A stretch of 64,000 bases of DNA from Hymenobacter edaphi (GCF_003258365.1 NZ_QHKM01000001.1:1240001-1304000); one strand, 5' to 3'; positions 10,469 to 19,236 are shown, counted from the stretch's first letter. Notes: generated by a model from the sequence alone, not told the origin. A program made the numbers and translations.

Positions 10469-11446
10469 CTACAGAATGTTATTGGCCCGGGCCAGGCGCA
10501 GCAGCGGCAGCAGCGGCAGCCGGTGCGGGGCGGCCAGGTAGCGGGGCAGGTCGGGGCCGGCAAACTCAAACTTGTTGCGCGACAGGTTGGTGAGCGGGTG
10601 GTACCGGTCGATGAGACGGAAGGTGGTGTCGCGGCAGTAGTCGTAGACGGCAGAGGCGGGCAATGGCTGCGCCCCGGCGCAGGCCGCCCCGATGCAGCCG
10701 CCCAACGACAGCACTTGGTAGCCCTCGGCGCGCAGCTGCTCGGCCAGCATGGCCACCGCCGAGAGAAACACGCCCCAGATTTTGGTGGGCAGCAGTCGGA
10801 ACTGGTGCAGCTGGTAGCCCTTCAGCCGGGCGCCCTCGTACCAGGGGTCGAGCACGCAAAAGCCGATGGGCTGCCCGCCGGCTTCCAGGACGAAGAAACG
10901 CACGTCGGGCTCGGGGGCCAGCTGCAGGGCCCGGGAAATGAACCCGATTTCCTTTTTGGCGGGCGAGAGGCTGATAAACTGCGCGTTGATGGCCCGCAGC
11001 GGCGCCAGCTCGGCCGGCGTCAGCGCGGTCAGGTCGCGCTCCACCACCCGCAGCCCGGCCTTGCGGGCCTTTTTCAGCGCCCCGAGAATGGCCGGCGAGA
11101 AAGCCGCCTCGCCCGTCAGCTCCAGGCAACGCTCCACCCCGATGCGCACGAAGCGCATGCGCCGGCGGCTGGCCTGGGCCAAGGCCGCGGCGCCGGCTTC
11201 GCTCAGGTAGCCAAACACGCTGCGCGGGTGCGCCCGCAGAAAGGCCGTCAGCAGCGCCGGCAGGTCGGCGGGGGCGGCTACCGGGTCGCCCAGCACCACC
11301 GGGCCGGCCAGGGCCCGGCGGTAGGCCACAAAGCCCGCGGGGTGGTCGAAATACTGCAGCCCGGGCTGCAGGGCGGCGTAGGCATTGGGGTCGGCGGCGC
11401 AGCGGCGCAGGGTTTCGAAGCGGGCCTCGGCAGTCACGGTGGGCAT
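10469..11446 (-). CDS. DUF2156 / phosphatidylglycerol lysyltransferase-type GNAT protein
   Basis: The 325-residue cytosolic protein has the tandem GNAT-like fold of the MprF C-terminal domain: VFGYLSEAG..RRRMRFVRIGVERCLEL, then KKARKAGLRVVE near residue 125, QFISLSPAKKEIGF near residue 155, and a C-terminal RFRLIDRYHPLTNLSRNKFEF block. MprF homologues transfer an aminoacyl group from tRNA to lipid. This protein lacks the flippase membrane domain, so the actual substrate is open; a lipid or small-molecule N-acyltransferase is likely. The 80-bp gap to the next minus-strand gene suggests a separate unit. Confidence 0.8.
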   Translation of the reverse strand: MPTVTAEARFETLRRCAADPNAYAALQPGLQYFDHPAGFVAYRRALAGPVVLGDPVAAPADLPALLTAFLRAHPRSVFGYLSEAGAAALAQASRRRMRFVRIGVERCLELTGEAAFSPAILGALKKARKAGLRVVERDLTALTPAELAPLRAINAQFISLSPAKKEIGFISRALQLAPEPDVRFFVLEAGGQPIGFCVLDPWYEGARLKGYQLHQFRLLPTKIWGVFLSAVAMLAEQLRAEGYQVLSLGGCIGAACAGAQPLPASAVYDYCRDTTFRLIDRYHPLTNLSRNKFEFAGPDLPRYLAAPHRLPLLPLLRLARANNIL

Positions 11447-11573
11447 TGTCAGCGCAAAAAGGACTACAAGTTACCAGTTACTGGGCAGTGGTCGTAACTC
11501 AGTTTGGTGGCTGCGCAAAGCTCCGTCGGTGTCCGCCGGCGGGGCCGTTGCCTGCAACCAGCAAGGGGCCGCG

Positions 11574-12524
11574 CTACCCTACGGGCAGGCGCGTGGCGTT
11601 CTGGGCCAGCCAGGCGTCGAAGCTTTGCAGCTCGGGGTTCAACTCGCGCGAAAAGGCCACGTCGCGGGCAGCCAGGTAATGCGGCTCGAAGTCCCGGTTG
11701 GCCTGGAACATGTTGCCCAGGTCCTCGGCGCCGGGGAAGCCGAACTGCCGGTAGGCGGCGGGCTCCACGGCGTGGTAGTGCACCTCACGGCCCAGGGCCC
11801 GGCTCAGCGACGCGGCCATTTCGTGCCAGGTAGACTGCTCGCCGGCAATACCTACCGTCTTACCAGTCATTGCCTTGCCCTTTTTGAAAATGCCGTAGGC
11901 GCAGCGGCCAATATCCTCGGCGGCAATGGTGGAAAGGCGTTTGTCACCCATGGGAAAAACCACGGCCAGGCGGCCGTCGGCGGTGGACTTGGGGCCCATA
12001 CCGAAGTAGATGAGGTTTTCCCAGTAGAACGAGGTCAGCAGGAAGGTGGTGGGCAAGCCCAGGTCGCGGAAATACTGATCGGCCTCGCCCTTGGCGTCGG
12101 TGTGGGGCACTTTGTAGTGGCCCTGCAGGGTGGGCATCCGGTTATCGTTGAGCGGCACCCACTGGCGCACGTCTTCCAGCGTCGACCAGATGACGTGCTG
12201 CACCTGCGCGGCCTTGGCGGCTTCGGCCAGGTGCCGGGCCTCGGCCAGCTCCCGGTCGGGCGAGAAATGGTCCCAGAAGAAGGTCACGCAGAAGGCGCCA
12301 TAAGCCCCCTGCAGGGCGCGGCGCAGGCTCTGCGGGTCGTCGAGGTCGGCCTGCACCACCTCGGCACCGAGGCGGGCCAGCTCGCGGGCTTTGTCGGAAT
12401 CGGGGTTGCGGGTGATGGCGCGCACGGCAAATTCGCTGTGGGCATCGTGCAGAATGGCGCGGGCCAGGCCGCCGCCCTGGGCGCCGGTAGCGCCGAACAC
12501 GGCAATGATTTTTTTGTCGGACAT
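11574..12524 (-). CDS. NmrA / HSCARG-like NAD(P)-binding protein
   Basis: The 316-residue protein is an atypical short-chain dehydrogenase of the NmrA group. The Rossmann motif GATGAQGGGLAR is at residues 10-21, and the rest (AVRAITRNPDSDKA, VVQADLDD, TFFWDHFSP, LLTSFYWENL) follows the HSCARG/NMRAL1 pattern. Family members sense NAD(P)H or regulate rather than catalyse, and the usual SDR YxxxK is not evident. The frame opens to 12569, but the ATG at 12524 (MSDKKIIAVFGATG) puts the dinucleotide motif in the normal place. Confidence 0.85.
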   Translation of the reverse strand: MSDKKIIAVFGATGAQGGGLARAILHDAHSEFAVRAITRNPDSDKARELARLGAEVVQADLDDPQSLRRALQGAYGAFCVTFFWDHFSPDRELAEARHLAEAAKAAQVQHVIWSTLEDVRQWVPLNDNRMPTLQGHYKVPHTDAKGEADQYFRDLGLPTTFLLTSFYWENLIYFGMGPKSTADGRLAVVFPMGDKRLSTIAAEDIGRCAYGIFKKGKAMTGKTVGIAGEQSTWHEMAASLSRALGREVHYHAVEPAAYRQFGFPGAEDLGNMFQANRDFEPHYLAARDVAFSRELNPELQSFDAWLAQNATRLPVG

Positions 12525-12808
12525 AAGGGAGCAAACGCATTTGTGACTCCCCGAAAGTAGTCGGCCCACGCAGGGCCGGGAATAGCATCATCGGGGCCAA
12601 AGCCCAGTACCGGCACCAAGTATGGCCCCGAAAATTTGCTGTCAAACAACAAACCATCAGCATCTTAAGCACCCACAACCGGACTACCGACAGCCGGGCA
12701 GCGTCACATGCTTGTGTGGTTGGCAGTGTCCGCCCGGGGCCCCACTTTCGCGGTACCCGGCCGGCCCGCCGCAGCCTGCGTGCCCTGCCTCGGCCGGCTT
12801 TCGTTGCC

Positions 12809-13306
12809 ATGCTGCTTCTTGCATCCCCCCGTACACCCGTCATCGAGGTAGAGCGCCGCGTCACCATCGCGGCCCCGCTGGCGGCCGTTTTCGCCCTCGC
12901 CGCCGACCTGCGCCACGACACCCGCTGGCGCCGCGAAATCCACCGGACCCTGCTCGACGCGCCCGCCCCCGGACCGGGCGTGGTGGCGACGGAAGACGCG
13001 TTTCTCTCCCCGGCCTGCCCCCACGCCCTCACGCGCCTGGCCTACGTGGCCTACGAGCCCGACCACTTCGTGCGCTGCACGGCGCTGGCCGGCGAAACGG
13101 CCTGGCAGGACGTGGAGCGCCGGTTCTGCCCCGCGGGCCCGGCCCACACCGAGTTCACGTACACGCTGCGCTTCGAGCTGGCGGTGGTGCGTCGGGGCCT
13201 GCGCTTCGCCCCGCCGCGGTGGCTGCTGCGCGGCTACACCGGCTGGATGATGGGGCGCTACCTGCGGCGGCTGCAACGGCTGCTGGAACACGCCGCTGCA
13301 TCCTAA
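12809..13306 (+). CDS. SRPBCC (START-like) family protein
   Basis: The 165-residue protein has a polyketide-cyclase/START-like fold: IEVERRVTIAAPLAAVFALAADL then the conserved TRWRREI, and a long C-terminal helix (TGWMMGRYLRRLQRLLEH). Such proteins bind a hydrophobic ligand in a helix-grip pocket. The ATG at 12809 removes an Arg/Pro-rich extension that is probably not translated. It stands alone, with a bidirectional terminator downstream. The ligand cannot be inferred. Confidence 0.75.
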   Translation: MLLLASPRTPVIEVERRVTIAAPLAAVFALAADLRHDTRWRREIHRTLLDAPAPGPGVVATEDAFLSPACPHALTRLAYVAYEPDHFVRCTALAGETAWQDVERRFCPAGPAHTEFTYTLRFELAVVRRGLRFAPPRWLLRGYTGWMMGRYLRRLQRLLEHAAAS

Positions 13307-13348
13307 CACCTCGCGTGGCCCGGGCAGCCTTGGCCACGCGTCGCCATC

Positions 13349-13384
13349 AAAAAAAGCTCTTCCGGGGCGGGAAGAGCTTTTTTA
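13349..13384. terminator. Bidirectional terminator
   Basis: The stem AAAAAAGCTCTTCC / GGGAAGAGCTTTTTT lies between convergent genes. Confidence 0.9.
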
Positions 13385-13405
13385 GCAGTGAAACCGTCGT
13401 TTCCG

Positions 13406-14587
13406 TTAGGGCAGATCCTCGTGCCCGGTCTGGGTGGAGTAGCGGTGGTCGTGGCCCGCCAGGGTAGCCGAATCGGGGTGGTTGAGGCTGGCCGCGTAGC
13501 CGGCGGGGCGGCCGTCGTCGGGGGTGCTGCGGGGGTGGTAGCCGTTGCCTTCCCGGTGGCCGTCGGAGGTGCTGTGGCTGCGCGACTTGCTCAGCCAGGT
13601 GGCCAGGGCCAGGCCGGCGCCCACGGCCAGGGCGGTTTTCAGCACCGGGCTCTTGCTGGTCACGGCCTCGGTGTAGTAGCTGGTTTCACGGGTGTGGCCG
13701 TCGTAGTTGCCGCGCTCCTCCAGGCTGCCCATGGCCCGGTCGAGGCCGTTCTGGCTGAGGGGACGCGGGGCGTAGTCGGCCTTGGTCTGCTTGGCAAAGG
13801 ATTTCTCCATGAACTTGTCGAGCAGGCCGGGCGTCCAGTGCTCCATCCCAATCATGGCGCGGCCGCCGCCGCCCACCACCACGCTGCGCTCGGGCGTGGC
13901 GCAGCTGTGCAGGATGGCGCGGGCCACCGTTTCGGGGGCGTAGGTGGGCGGGGCCTGAATGGCCTCGCGGTCCATGTAATTTTTGGCGTGGATGGGGTAC
14001 GGCGTATCGATGGCCGCGGGCTGGATGAGCGTGACGGACACCGGGGCGCCGTCCATTTCCAGCTCCATGCGCAGCCCGTCGGTGAAGCCTTTCACGGCGT
14101 GCTTGCTGGCCGAATACGCCGTCTGCAGAATGGCCGTCACGTCGGAGAGGATGCTGCCCACGTTGATGAGCGCGCCGCCCTTGGGCTTAAGGTGTTTCAC
14201 GGCTTCCAGCGAGCCTTGCACCAGGCCCCAGAAATTCACTTCAAACAGCTGGCGCATGTCCTCCACGGGCACCTCCTCCACCTTGCCGTAGATGCTCACG
14301 CCGGCGTTGTTTACCCAGGTATCAAAGCCGCCGAAGGCCTGCTGAGCTTTCTGGGCAATGGTGCGGGCGGCGGTGGGCTCGGCCACGTCGGCCACCACGT
14401 ACACGGCCTGCCCGCCGTCCTGCTTGATTTCGCTGCTGAGCTGGCGCAGGGCTTCTTCGGAGCGGGCGGCCAGCACCAGCTTGGCGCCCTTTTTGGCGGC
14501 CATGCGGGCCGTTACGAGGCCGATGCCGGAGCTGGCGCCGGTAATGACGATAACCTGGTCTTTGAGCTTTTTGAGGTGCAGGGCCAT
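13406..14587 (-). CDS. SDR family oxidoreductase with C-terminal membrane segment
   Basis: Residues 1-250 form a classical short-chain dehydrogenase: cofactor motif TGASSGIG near residue 16, NNAG near residue 92, catalytic Ser in NVGSILSD and YSASK near residue 157. The remaining 140 residues are unusual for the family. They have a linker (MEKSFAKQTKADYAPRP), one hydrophobic segment near residue 322 (TALAVGAGLALATWL), and a His/Gly/Ser/Asp-rich hydrophilic tail, so the enzyme may be membrane-tethered. Close relatives are annotated only as SDR proteins; the substrate is unknown. Confidence 0.88.
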   Translation of the reverse strand: MALHLKKLKDQVIVITGASSGIGLVTARMAAKKGAKLVLAARSEEALRQLSSEIKQDGGQAVYVVADVAEPTAARTIAQKAQQAFGGFDTWVNNAGVSIYGKVEEVPVEDMRQLFEVNFWGLVQGSLEAVKHLKPKGGALINVGSILSDVTAILQTAYSASKHAVKGFTDGLRMELEMDGAPVSVTLIQPAAIDTPYPIHAKNYMDREAIQAPPTYAPETVARAILHSCATPERSVVVGGGGRAMIGMEHWTPGLLDKFMEKSFAKQTKADYAPRPLSQNGLDRAMGSLEERGNYDGHTRETSYYTEAVTSKSPVLKTALAVGAGLALATWLSKSRSHSTSDGHREGNGYHPRSTPDDGRPAGYAASLNHPDSATLAGHDHRYSTQTGHEDLP

Positions 14588-14741
14588 TGGTGATGGTTTT
14601 GGTTGTGGATTTAAAAATGAAGGCTTGTAAGCTTTCTTCTACGGCGGGCCCGCGGCTTCGGTACGAACTTTTTTTGCCGGACCTTTGTGCAGCCCACGGC
14701 GCGCCGGCCGCGTCGTTGGGCTCTTTTTTCCCCTTTTCCGC

Positions 14742-15563
14742 ATGCGTTCCTTGTCCCGTTTGCTCCGCCGCGCCCCCCGCACGGCGGCCCCCCTCATTGC
14801 CGCAGCCCTGCTGCTGCTCTCCCCCCTCGACGTGGCGGCCTGGGGCCGCGAAGGGCACCGCACCATTGCCCTGATTGCCCAGAAGCACCTTTCCAACAAG
14901 GCCGCGGCCCAGGTCAAGGAGCTGCTGGGCGACAAGTCCATTGCCGACGTGGCGTCCTGGGCCGACGAGGTGCGCAACCAGCCCGAGTACAAGGGCACCG
15001 GCGCCTGGCACTTCGTGAACCTGCCGCTGGGCTACGGCTTCGGTGAATTCACCCAGCAGCTCAAGGCCAAGACGGAGGCCAACGCCTACCAGGCCCTCAA
15101 CGACAACCTCCGCCTGCTGGCCGACAAGCAGCAGCCCCGCGAAAAGCGCCTCGACGCGCTCAAGTTCGTGGTGCACCTAGTGGGCGACATCCACGAGCCC
15201 ATGCACGTGAGCCGGGCCGAGGACAAGGGCGGCAACGACATTCAGCTGCAGTTTCAGGGCGAGGGCACCAACCTGCACCGCATGTGGGACAGCGGCCTGA
15301 TCCACGCCCAGGGCCTGTCCGACGACAAGATGGCCGCCGAGTACGACCACCCCGACCGGCAGCTGGCCGCCGTCTGGGCCAAAGAGCCGGTGGAGCAGTG
15401 GCTGTTCGAGTCGTACCTGGTGAGCACCAAGCAGTACGCCGAAGCGCCCAACGGCACCACGCTCGACGCGGAATACTACAAAAAGCACATCGACGAGGTG
15501 CGCGTGCGCCTGCAGCAGGGCGGCATCCGCCTGGCCGAAGTGCTGAACGAGGCGCTGAAGTAA
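14742..15563 (+). CDS. S1/P1 nuclease family protein, secreted
   Basis: A zinc-dependent single-strand nuclease or phosphomonoesterase fold of about 273 residues. An N-terminal signal peptide (RTAAPLIAAALLLLSPLDVAA) ends just before the mature N-terminal Trp of WGREGHRTIA, as in P1 nuclease, where that Trp ligates zinc. Other ligands are visible in SWADEVR, HFVNLP, VVHLVGDIHEPMHV and GGNDIQLQF..NLHRMWDSGLI. It is likely exported to the periplasm or medium to recover phosphate and nucleosides. The ATG at 14742 is chosen because it directly precedes the basic n-region of the signal. Confidence 0.93.
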   Translation: MRSLSRLLRRAPRTAAPLIAAALLLLSPLDVAAWGREGHRTIALIAQKHLSNKAAAQVKELLGDKSIADVASWADEVRNQPEYKGTGAWHFVNLPLGYGFGEFTQQLKAKTEANAYQALNDNLRLLADKQQPREKRLDALKFVVHLVGDIHEPMHVSRAEDKGGNDIQLQFQGEGTNLHRMWDSGLIHAQGLSDDKMAAEYDHPDRQLAAVWAKEPVEQWLFESYLVSTKQYAEAPNGTTLDAEYYKKHIDEVRVRLQQGGIRLAEVLNEALK

Positions 15564-15629
15564 GGCTTCGCCGTTCTGGCCCGCCGCAATGCCCGCGCTG
15601 GATTCTTCCGCCGCGGGCGTTGCGCGTTT

Positions 15630-16097
15630 TCAGTGCGGTGGAGCTATGCGGACATCGGAGCCGTTTACTTCGATCAACGCCACGTCTTCCGTGTTTTCGG
15701 GCGTCAGCCGCACGGGTTTCTGCAGGGCTTCCGACACCCGTTGCAGGTACAGCAGCAGCGCTTCGTGGTCCTCGACTGACTGAAAGTCCCTGGGCCTGAT
15801 GTCGTTTTCGATGTCGCCGTCCCAGAGGAAGTGGCAGTTGATGGTGTAGTTCCGCACGTGAATGCGAACTGTGCTCCATTCCACTTCATCGGGAGTGGCC
15901 CACCATTGCTGAATAACGGCAAAATCAATCCGATCCTCGGTTCGGCCGCTGACGCTGTTGCTGAACGCCACAGTATAGCTGCCATTCACCAGCTCCACCC
16001 AGCGCCGCCAGTCTTCCGCAGTGGTGTTCAGCACGTAGATGTCGCGCAGGGAGCCATCGACGTAGTAGACTTCTTCCCGTAGCTGATTCCAGTCCAT
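15630..16097 (-). CDS. Hypothetical protein (small acidic soluble protein)
   Basis: The 155-residue acidic product starts MDWNQLREEVYYVDGSLRDIYVL and has no signal or membrane segment. It alternates beta strands and short helices, with several Trp (QQWWATPDEVEWSTVRIHV). The size, composition and isolated position resemble the many small immunity- or lineage-specific proteins of this genus, but I recognise no family and no toxin lies nearby. The open frame runs to 16247, but that part is the reverse of the rsmE start and is left out. A near-consensus TACCTTGC box lies about 25 bp upstream. Confidence 0.65.
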   Translation of the reverse strand: MDWNQLREEVYYVDGSLRDIYVLNTTAEDWRRWVELVNGSYTVAFSNSVSGRTEDRIDFAVIQQWWATPDEVEWSTVRIHVRNYTINCHFLWDGDIENDIRPRDFQSVEDHEALLLYLQRVSEALQKPVRLTPENTEDVALIEVNGSDVRIAPPH

Positions 16098-16160
16098 AAG
16101 CCCGGCGGCGGCAAGGTGATGCCGCAAGGTAACCGGACGCCGGCAACCATTGCTCCGCCC

Positions 16161-16168
16161 TACCTTTG
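16161..16168 (+). promoter_or_regulatory. rsmE -7 element close to the ATG
   Basis: TACCTTTG fits TAnnTTTG exactly and ends 7 nt before the rsmE ATG, so transcription should begin at or within a few bases of the start codon. Confidence 0.6.
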
Positions 16169-16175
16169 CCCCACC

Positions 16176-16883
16176 ATGCCCCACACCTTCTACGCCCCCG
16201 ACCTCGCCGGCCCCACCTACACCCTGCCCGAAGACGAAAGCAAGCACGCCGTGCGGGTGCTGCGCCTACAGCCCGGCAGCCCGGTGGAGCTTGTCGACGG
16301 GCGCGGCGGGGTGTACCAGGCCGAAGTCAGCGACGACAACCCCAAGCGCTGCCAGCTGCGCATCACGCAGGAGCAGCAGGTGCCGCGCCGCGCCTACGCG
16401 GTGCACGTGGCCGTGGCGCCCACCAAAAACCTCGACCGCATGGAGTGGCTGGTGGAAAAAGCCACCGAAATCGGCATCGACCGGCTCACCTTCCTGCGCT
16501 GCGCCCGCTCCGAGCGGCGCGAGCTGAAGCTCGACCGGCTGGAGCGTATTGCCGTCAGCGCCCTGAAGCAGTCGGGCCAGGCCTGGCTGCCGCAGCTGGA
16601 CGAGCTGACCGACTTCGCCGCCTTCGTGCGCGGGGTGGCGCCCGAAACCACGTTCATTGCCCATTTGGTCGATGACCACCGGATTTCGCTGGCCCAGGTG
16701 GCGGCGCAGGGCGCGGGCTGCTGCATCCTCATCGGGCCCGAGGGCGACTTTACCCCCGATGAACTTCAATTGGCGCTGACCCGGGGCATCCGGCCGGTGG
16801 CGCTGGGCCACACCCGCCTGCGCACCGAAACGGCCGCGCTGGCCGCCTGCCACACCGTGCACGTGGCGCGGGAATTAGTCTAG
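16176..16883 (+). CDS. rsmE: 16S rRNA (uracil(1498)-N(3))-methyltransferase
   Basis: RsmE methylates N3 of U1498 in 16S rRNA using SAM. The 235-residue protein has the family's N-terminal PUA-like part (HAVRVLRLQPGSPVELVDGRGG) and a SPOUT methyltransferase domain with the trefoil-knot signatures ILIGPEGDFTPDEL near residue 187 and ALGHTRLRTETAAL near residue 209. VAPTKNLDRMEWLVEKATEIG is also diagnostic. The ATG at 16176 (MPHTFYAPDL) is supported by the TACCTTTG box just upstream. It probably heads the plus-strand group with the DUF4159 gene. Confidence 0.95.
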   Translation: MPHTFYAPDLAGPTYTLPEDESKHAVRVLRLQPGSPVELVDGRGGVYQAEVSDDNPKRCQLRITQEQQVPRRAYAVHVAVAPTKNLDRMEWLVEKATEIGIDRLTFLRCARSERRELKLDRLERIAVSALKQSGQAWLPQLDELTDFAAFVRGVAPETTFIAHLVDDHRISLAQVAAQGAGCCILIGPEGDFTPDELQLALTRGIRPVALGHTRLRTETAALAACHTVHVARELV

Positions 16884-16975
16884 CCGCCGCGTTGTCCTTA
16901 GCTTCGGCGGGCGGGCACCGGCTTCGGTCGGCTTCGCTGCCGCCCGCGTCATTTCCGCCTTCTCCGGCCTTCCCG

Positions 16976-17644
16976 ATGAAACTCCGCTCCCGTCTTCTGC
17001 TTTTGCTGGTGTTACTGCTGCCGCTCGCGGCCGCCGGCCCGGCCGCGCCCAGCTTCCAGATTGCCCGCCTGCAGTACGGCGGCGGCGGCGACTGGTACGG
17101 CAACAAAACCTCCCTGCCGAACCTGATCCGCTTCTGCAACCAGACGCTCAAAACCAACATCGCGCCCGAAGAAGCCGTGGTGGAGCCCGGCTCGCCCCTG
17201 CTGCTGCAGTACCCCTTCGTGCACCTGACCGGCCACGGCAACGTCACCTTCACCGACGCGGAAGCCCGCAACCTGCGCCGCTACCTGCTCGGCGGCGGCT
17301 TCCTGCACATCGACGACAACTACGGCCTGGACAAGTACATCCGGCCCGAGATGAAGAAGGTGCTGCCCGAGCTGGACTTCGTCGAGCTGCCCTTCACCCA
17401 CCCCATCTACCACCAGAAATTCGCCTTTCCCAAGGGCCTGCCCAAAATCCACGAGCACGACGGCAAGCGCCCCCAGGGCTTCGGCCTGATTTACAAGGGC
17501 CGGCTGGTGTGCTTCTACACCTACGAGTGCGACCTGGGCAACGGCTGGGAAGACCCCGAGGTGTACAAAGACCCGGTGGACAAGCACGAAGAAGCCCTGC
17601 GCATGGGCGCCAACCTGCTGGCCTACGCCCTGACGCAGCAGTGA
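16976..17644 (+). CDS. DUF4159 domain-containing secreted protein
   Basis: The 222-residue product begins with a clear signal peptide (MKLRSRLLLLLVLLLPLAAA). The body is the DUF4159 fold: FQIARLQYGGGGDWYGNKT, FVHLTGHGNVTF, RRYLLGGGFLHIDDNYG, FTHPIYHQKF, and near the end GWEDPEVYKDP. The domain resembles a glutamine-amidotransferase-like fold without known activity. It lies 90 bp after rsmE and its stop overlaps the GTG of the next gene, so translation of the two may be coupled. Confidence 0.9.
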   Translation: MKLRSRLLLLLVLLLPLAAAGPAAPSFQIARLQYGGGGDWYGNKTSLPNLIRFCNQTLKTNIAPEEAVVEPGSPLLLQYPFVHLTGHGNVTFTDAEARNLRRYLLGGGFLHIDDNYGLDKYIRPEMKKVLPELDFVELPFTHPIYHQKFAFPKGLPKIHEHDGKRPQGFGLIYKGRLVCFYTYECDLGNGWEDPEVYKDPVDKHEEALRMGANLLAYALTQQ

Positions 17645-18204
17645 ATTCGTACCACAGCCGCCGCATTGATTTCGAAACGGCCCGGGGCGGCCGGCCGGAC
17701 AGTTCAGCGAGCTTTACGTACTCCTCCTTCACTGATTCGCCGCCAACGGAGTGGGTACGCGAGTACCAGCAGCAGCCACTGGCCAGTCTGAGCCAGTTGC
17801 TCTGGTATACGCTGGACGGCAACCTGGCCATTATTGTGAATGGTCAAGTCAGCATAGAGGAAGAGTACTTCCCGCTCTTTCAGTTTGCAAACTTGCTGGC
17901 CGGCTGGCTATGCAGCCGCCCGGCCGACGGGGTGGAAAGCAGCCTAGTCGTCGATGACTACGAGCACAGCGCCAAGCTGAGCTTGGTGCAGCAAGATGGC
18001 GTGGTCTCGATGTGCTGGCCGGTGCCTACCAAGCGCTGGTGGCCGGCAGCAGAGGGCGTTGCCGCACCTATTGTGTCAGTTGCCTGCATTCCCGAAGCCG
18101 CCTTCGTGGCGGCCAGCAGCGCCTTTATTCAGCAGCTGCAGGTCGACGTTGCCGAGCAGCTAGGGCTGGATATGTCGCCCTTGCTGCCTAAGGCGAGTTA
18201 CTAA
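17641..18204 (+). CDS. Hypothetical protein, GTG start overlapping the DUF4159 stop
   Basis: The 187-residue soluble protein begins at GTG 17641, which overlaps the previous stop as GTGA; the longer frame upstream lies inside DUF4159 and is not used. Residues 30-75 (WVREYQQQPLASLSQLLWYTLDG..) and the aromatic run FPLFQFANLLAGWL suggest a compact alpha/beta protein. No signal, no membrane segment and no recognised family. Size and isolation are again like small immunity-type proteins; no partner is visible. Confidence 0.65.
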   Translation: MNSYHSRRIDFETARGGRPDSSASFTYSSFTDSPPTEWVREYQQQPLASLSQLLWYTLDGNLAIIVNGQVSIEEEYFPLFQFANLLAGWLCSRPADGVESSLVVDDYEHSAKLSLVQQDGVVSMCWPVPTKRWWPAAEGVAAPIVSVACIPEAAFVAASSAFIQQLQVDVAEQLGLDMSPLLPKASY

Positions 18205-18218
18205 ACCGCTTTGTAGAA

Positions 18219-19097
18219 TTAATCAGGCACAGTCTGCCTAACCGCTTCCCGCTCCGCCCGCGCCATTTCCCAGCCGATCAGCGCCTTCTTGGTGGCCGAG
18301 CCCCAGCGGTACTCGCCCAGCACGCATTCCTTGCGAATGACGCGGTGGCAGGGAATGAGCACGGCCACGGGGTTGGCGCCCACGGCCGAGCCCACCGCCT
18401 GCAGCGCCCTGGGCTGCCCGATGGCCCGGGCCACGTGCTGGTAGCTGACCACCTGCCCGGCCGGCACGCGCAGCAGCGCTTCCCACACCTTCACCTGAAA
18501 ATTGGTGCCGCGTACCAGCAGGTGCAGCGGCTGCCCGGCCGTCGGCGCAAACGCCTGGGCGGCCAGCGGCGCGGTGCGCTCCGCAGCGGGCTCGAAATCG
18601 GCCCGGGGCCAGTTCTTGCGCAGCTCCAGTAGCGCGGCGGCTTCGTCGGGCCGGGTGGCATCGAGCAGGTGCAGGCCACAGATGCCGCGCTCGGTGGCGG
18701 CCAGCAGCGCCGGGCCGAAGGGCGTCGGGTGCGTGCCGTAAGCCACGCGCAGGCCCGCGCCGCCGCTGCGGTACTCCTGGGGCGTCACGGCTTCCAGGGT
18801 CACAAACAGATCGTGCAGGCGCGAGGGCGCCGAGAGGCCGGCGTCCGCGGCTGCTTCGGCCAGGCTGCCGGCCCGGGCCAGCCGCTCCTTCAGAAAATCG
18901 GCGGTGAGAAACTGCAGGAAGCGCTTGGGGCTGATGCCGGCCCACTCGCTGAACAGGCGCTGGAAGTGAAACGGGCTCAGGCTCACGGCGTCGGCCACCT
19001 CGTCCAGGCTGGGCTGGCGGCGGAAATTGGCTTCCAGAAACTGAATGGCCCGGGCAATGCGCTGGTAGTCGGGGCTGAGGGTATCGGCGGTGCTCAT
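18219..19097 (-). CDS. Ada-like bifunctional AraC HTH / methylated-DNA-cysteine methyltransferase
   Basis: Residues 10-105 are an AraC-type double helix-turn-helix (FLEANFRRQPSLDEVADAVSLSPFHFQRLFSEWAGISPKRFLQ in two helices). Residues 115-285 are an O6-alkylguanine-DNA alkyltransferase, with FQVKVWEALLRVPAGQVVSY and the active-site IPCHRVI (Cys acceptor) near residue 250. The N-terminal zinc domain of full Ada is absent. The protein should repair O6-methylguanine by suicide transfer and may regulate genes. It stands alone; downstream is convergent with a plus-strand gene. Confidence 0.92.
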   Translation of the reverse strand: MSTADTLSPDYQRIARAIQFLEANFRRQPSLDEVADAVSLSPFHFQRLFSEWAGISPKRFLQFLTADFLKERLARAGSLAEAAADAGLSAPSRLHDLFVTLEAVTPQEYRSGGAGLRVAYGTHPTPFGPALLAATERGICGLHLLDATRPDEAAALLELRKNWPRADFEPAAERTAPLAAQAFAPTAGQPLHLLVRGTNFQVKVWEALLRVPAGQVVSYQHVARAIGQPRALQAVGSAVGANPVAVLIPCHRVIRKECVLGEYRWGSATKKALIGWEMARAEREAVRQTVPD

Positions 19098-19157
19098 GGG
19101 GTAAAATTACCGGGCCTTTTGCGCCCCGCCGACCCGATTCTTGCGGAGTTGGAAACG

Positions 19158-19236
19158 GTCATTCCGAGCGCAGCGAGGACTCTGGGGCAGCATCGTTCAA
19201 CGACTGCCCCAGAGTCCTCGCTGCGCTCGGAATGAC
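19158..19236. repeat. REP-like long hairpin, 33-bp perfect arms
   Basis: The arms at 19158-19190 and 19204-19236 are perfect inverted copies (33 bp each) with a 13-nt loop that itself holds TCGTTCAACGA. The arm starts GTCATTCCGAGCGCAGCGAG, the core shared with the repeats near 25.4, 37.0, 39.5, 47.3 and 49.7 kb. Confidence 0.95.
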
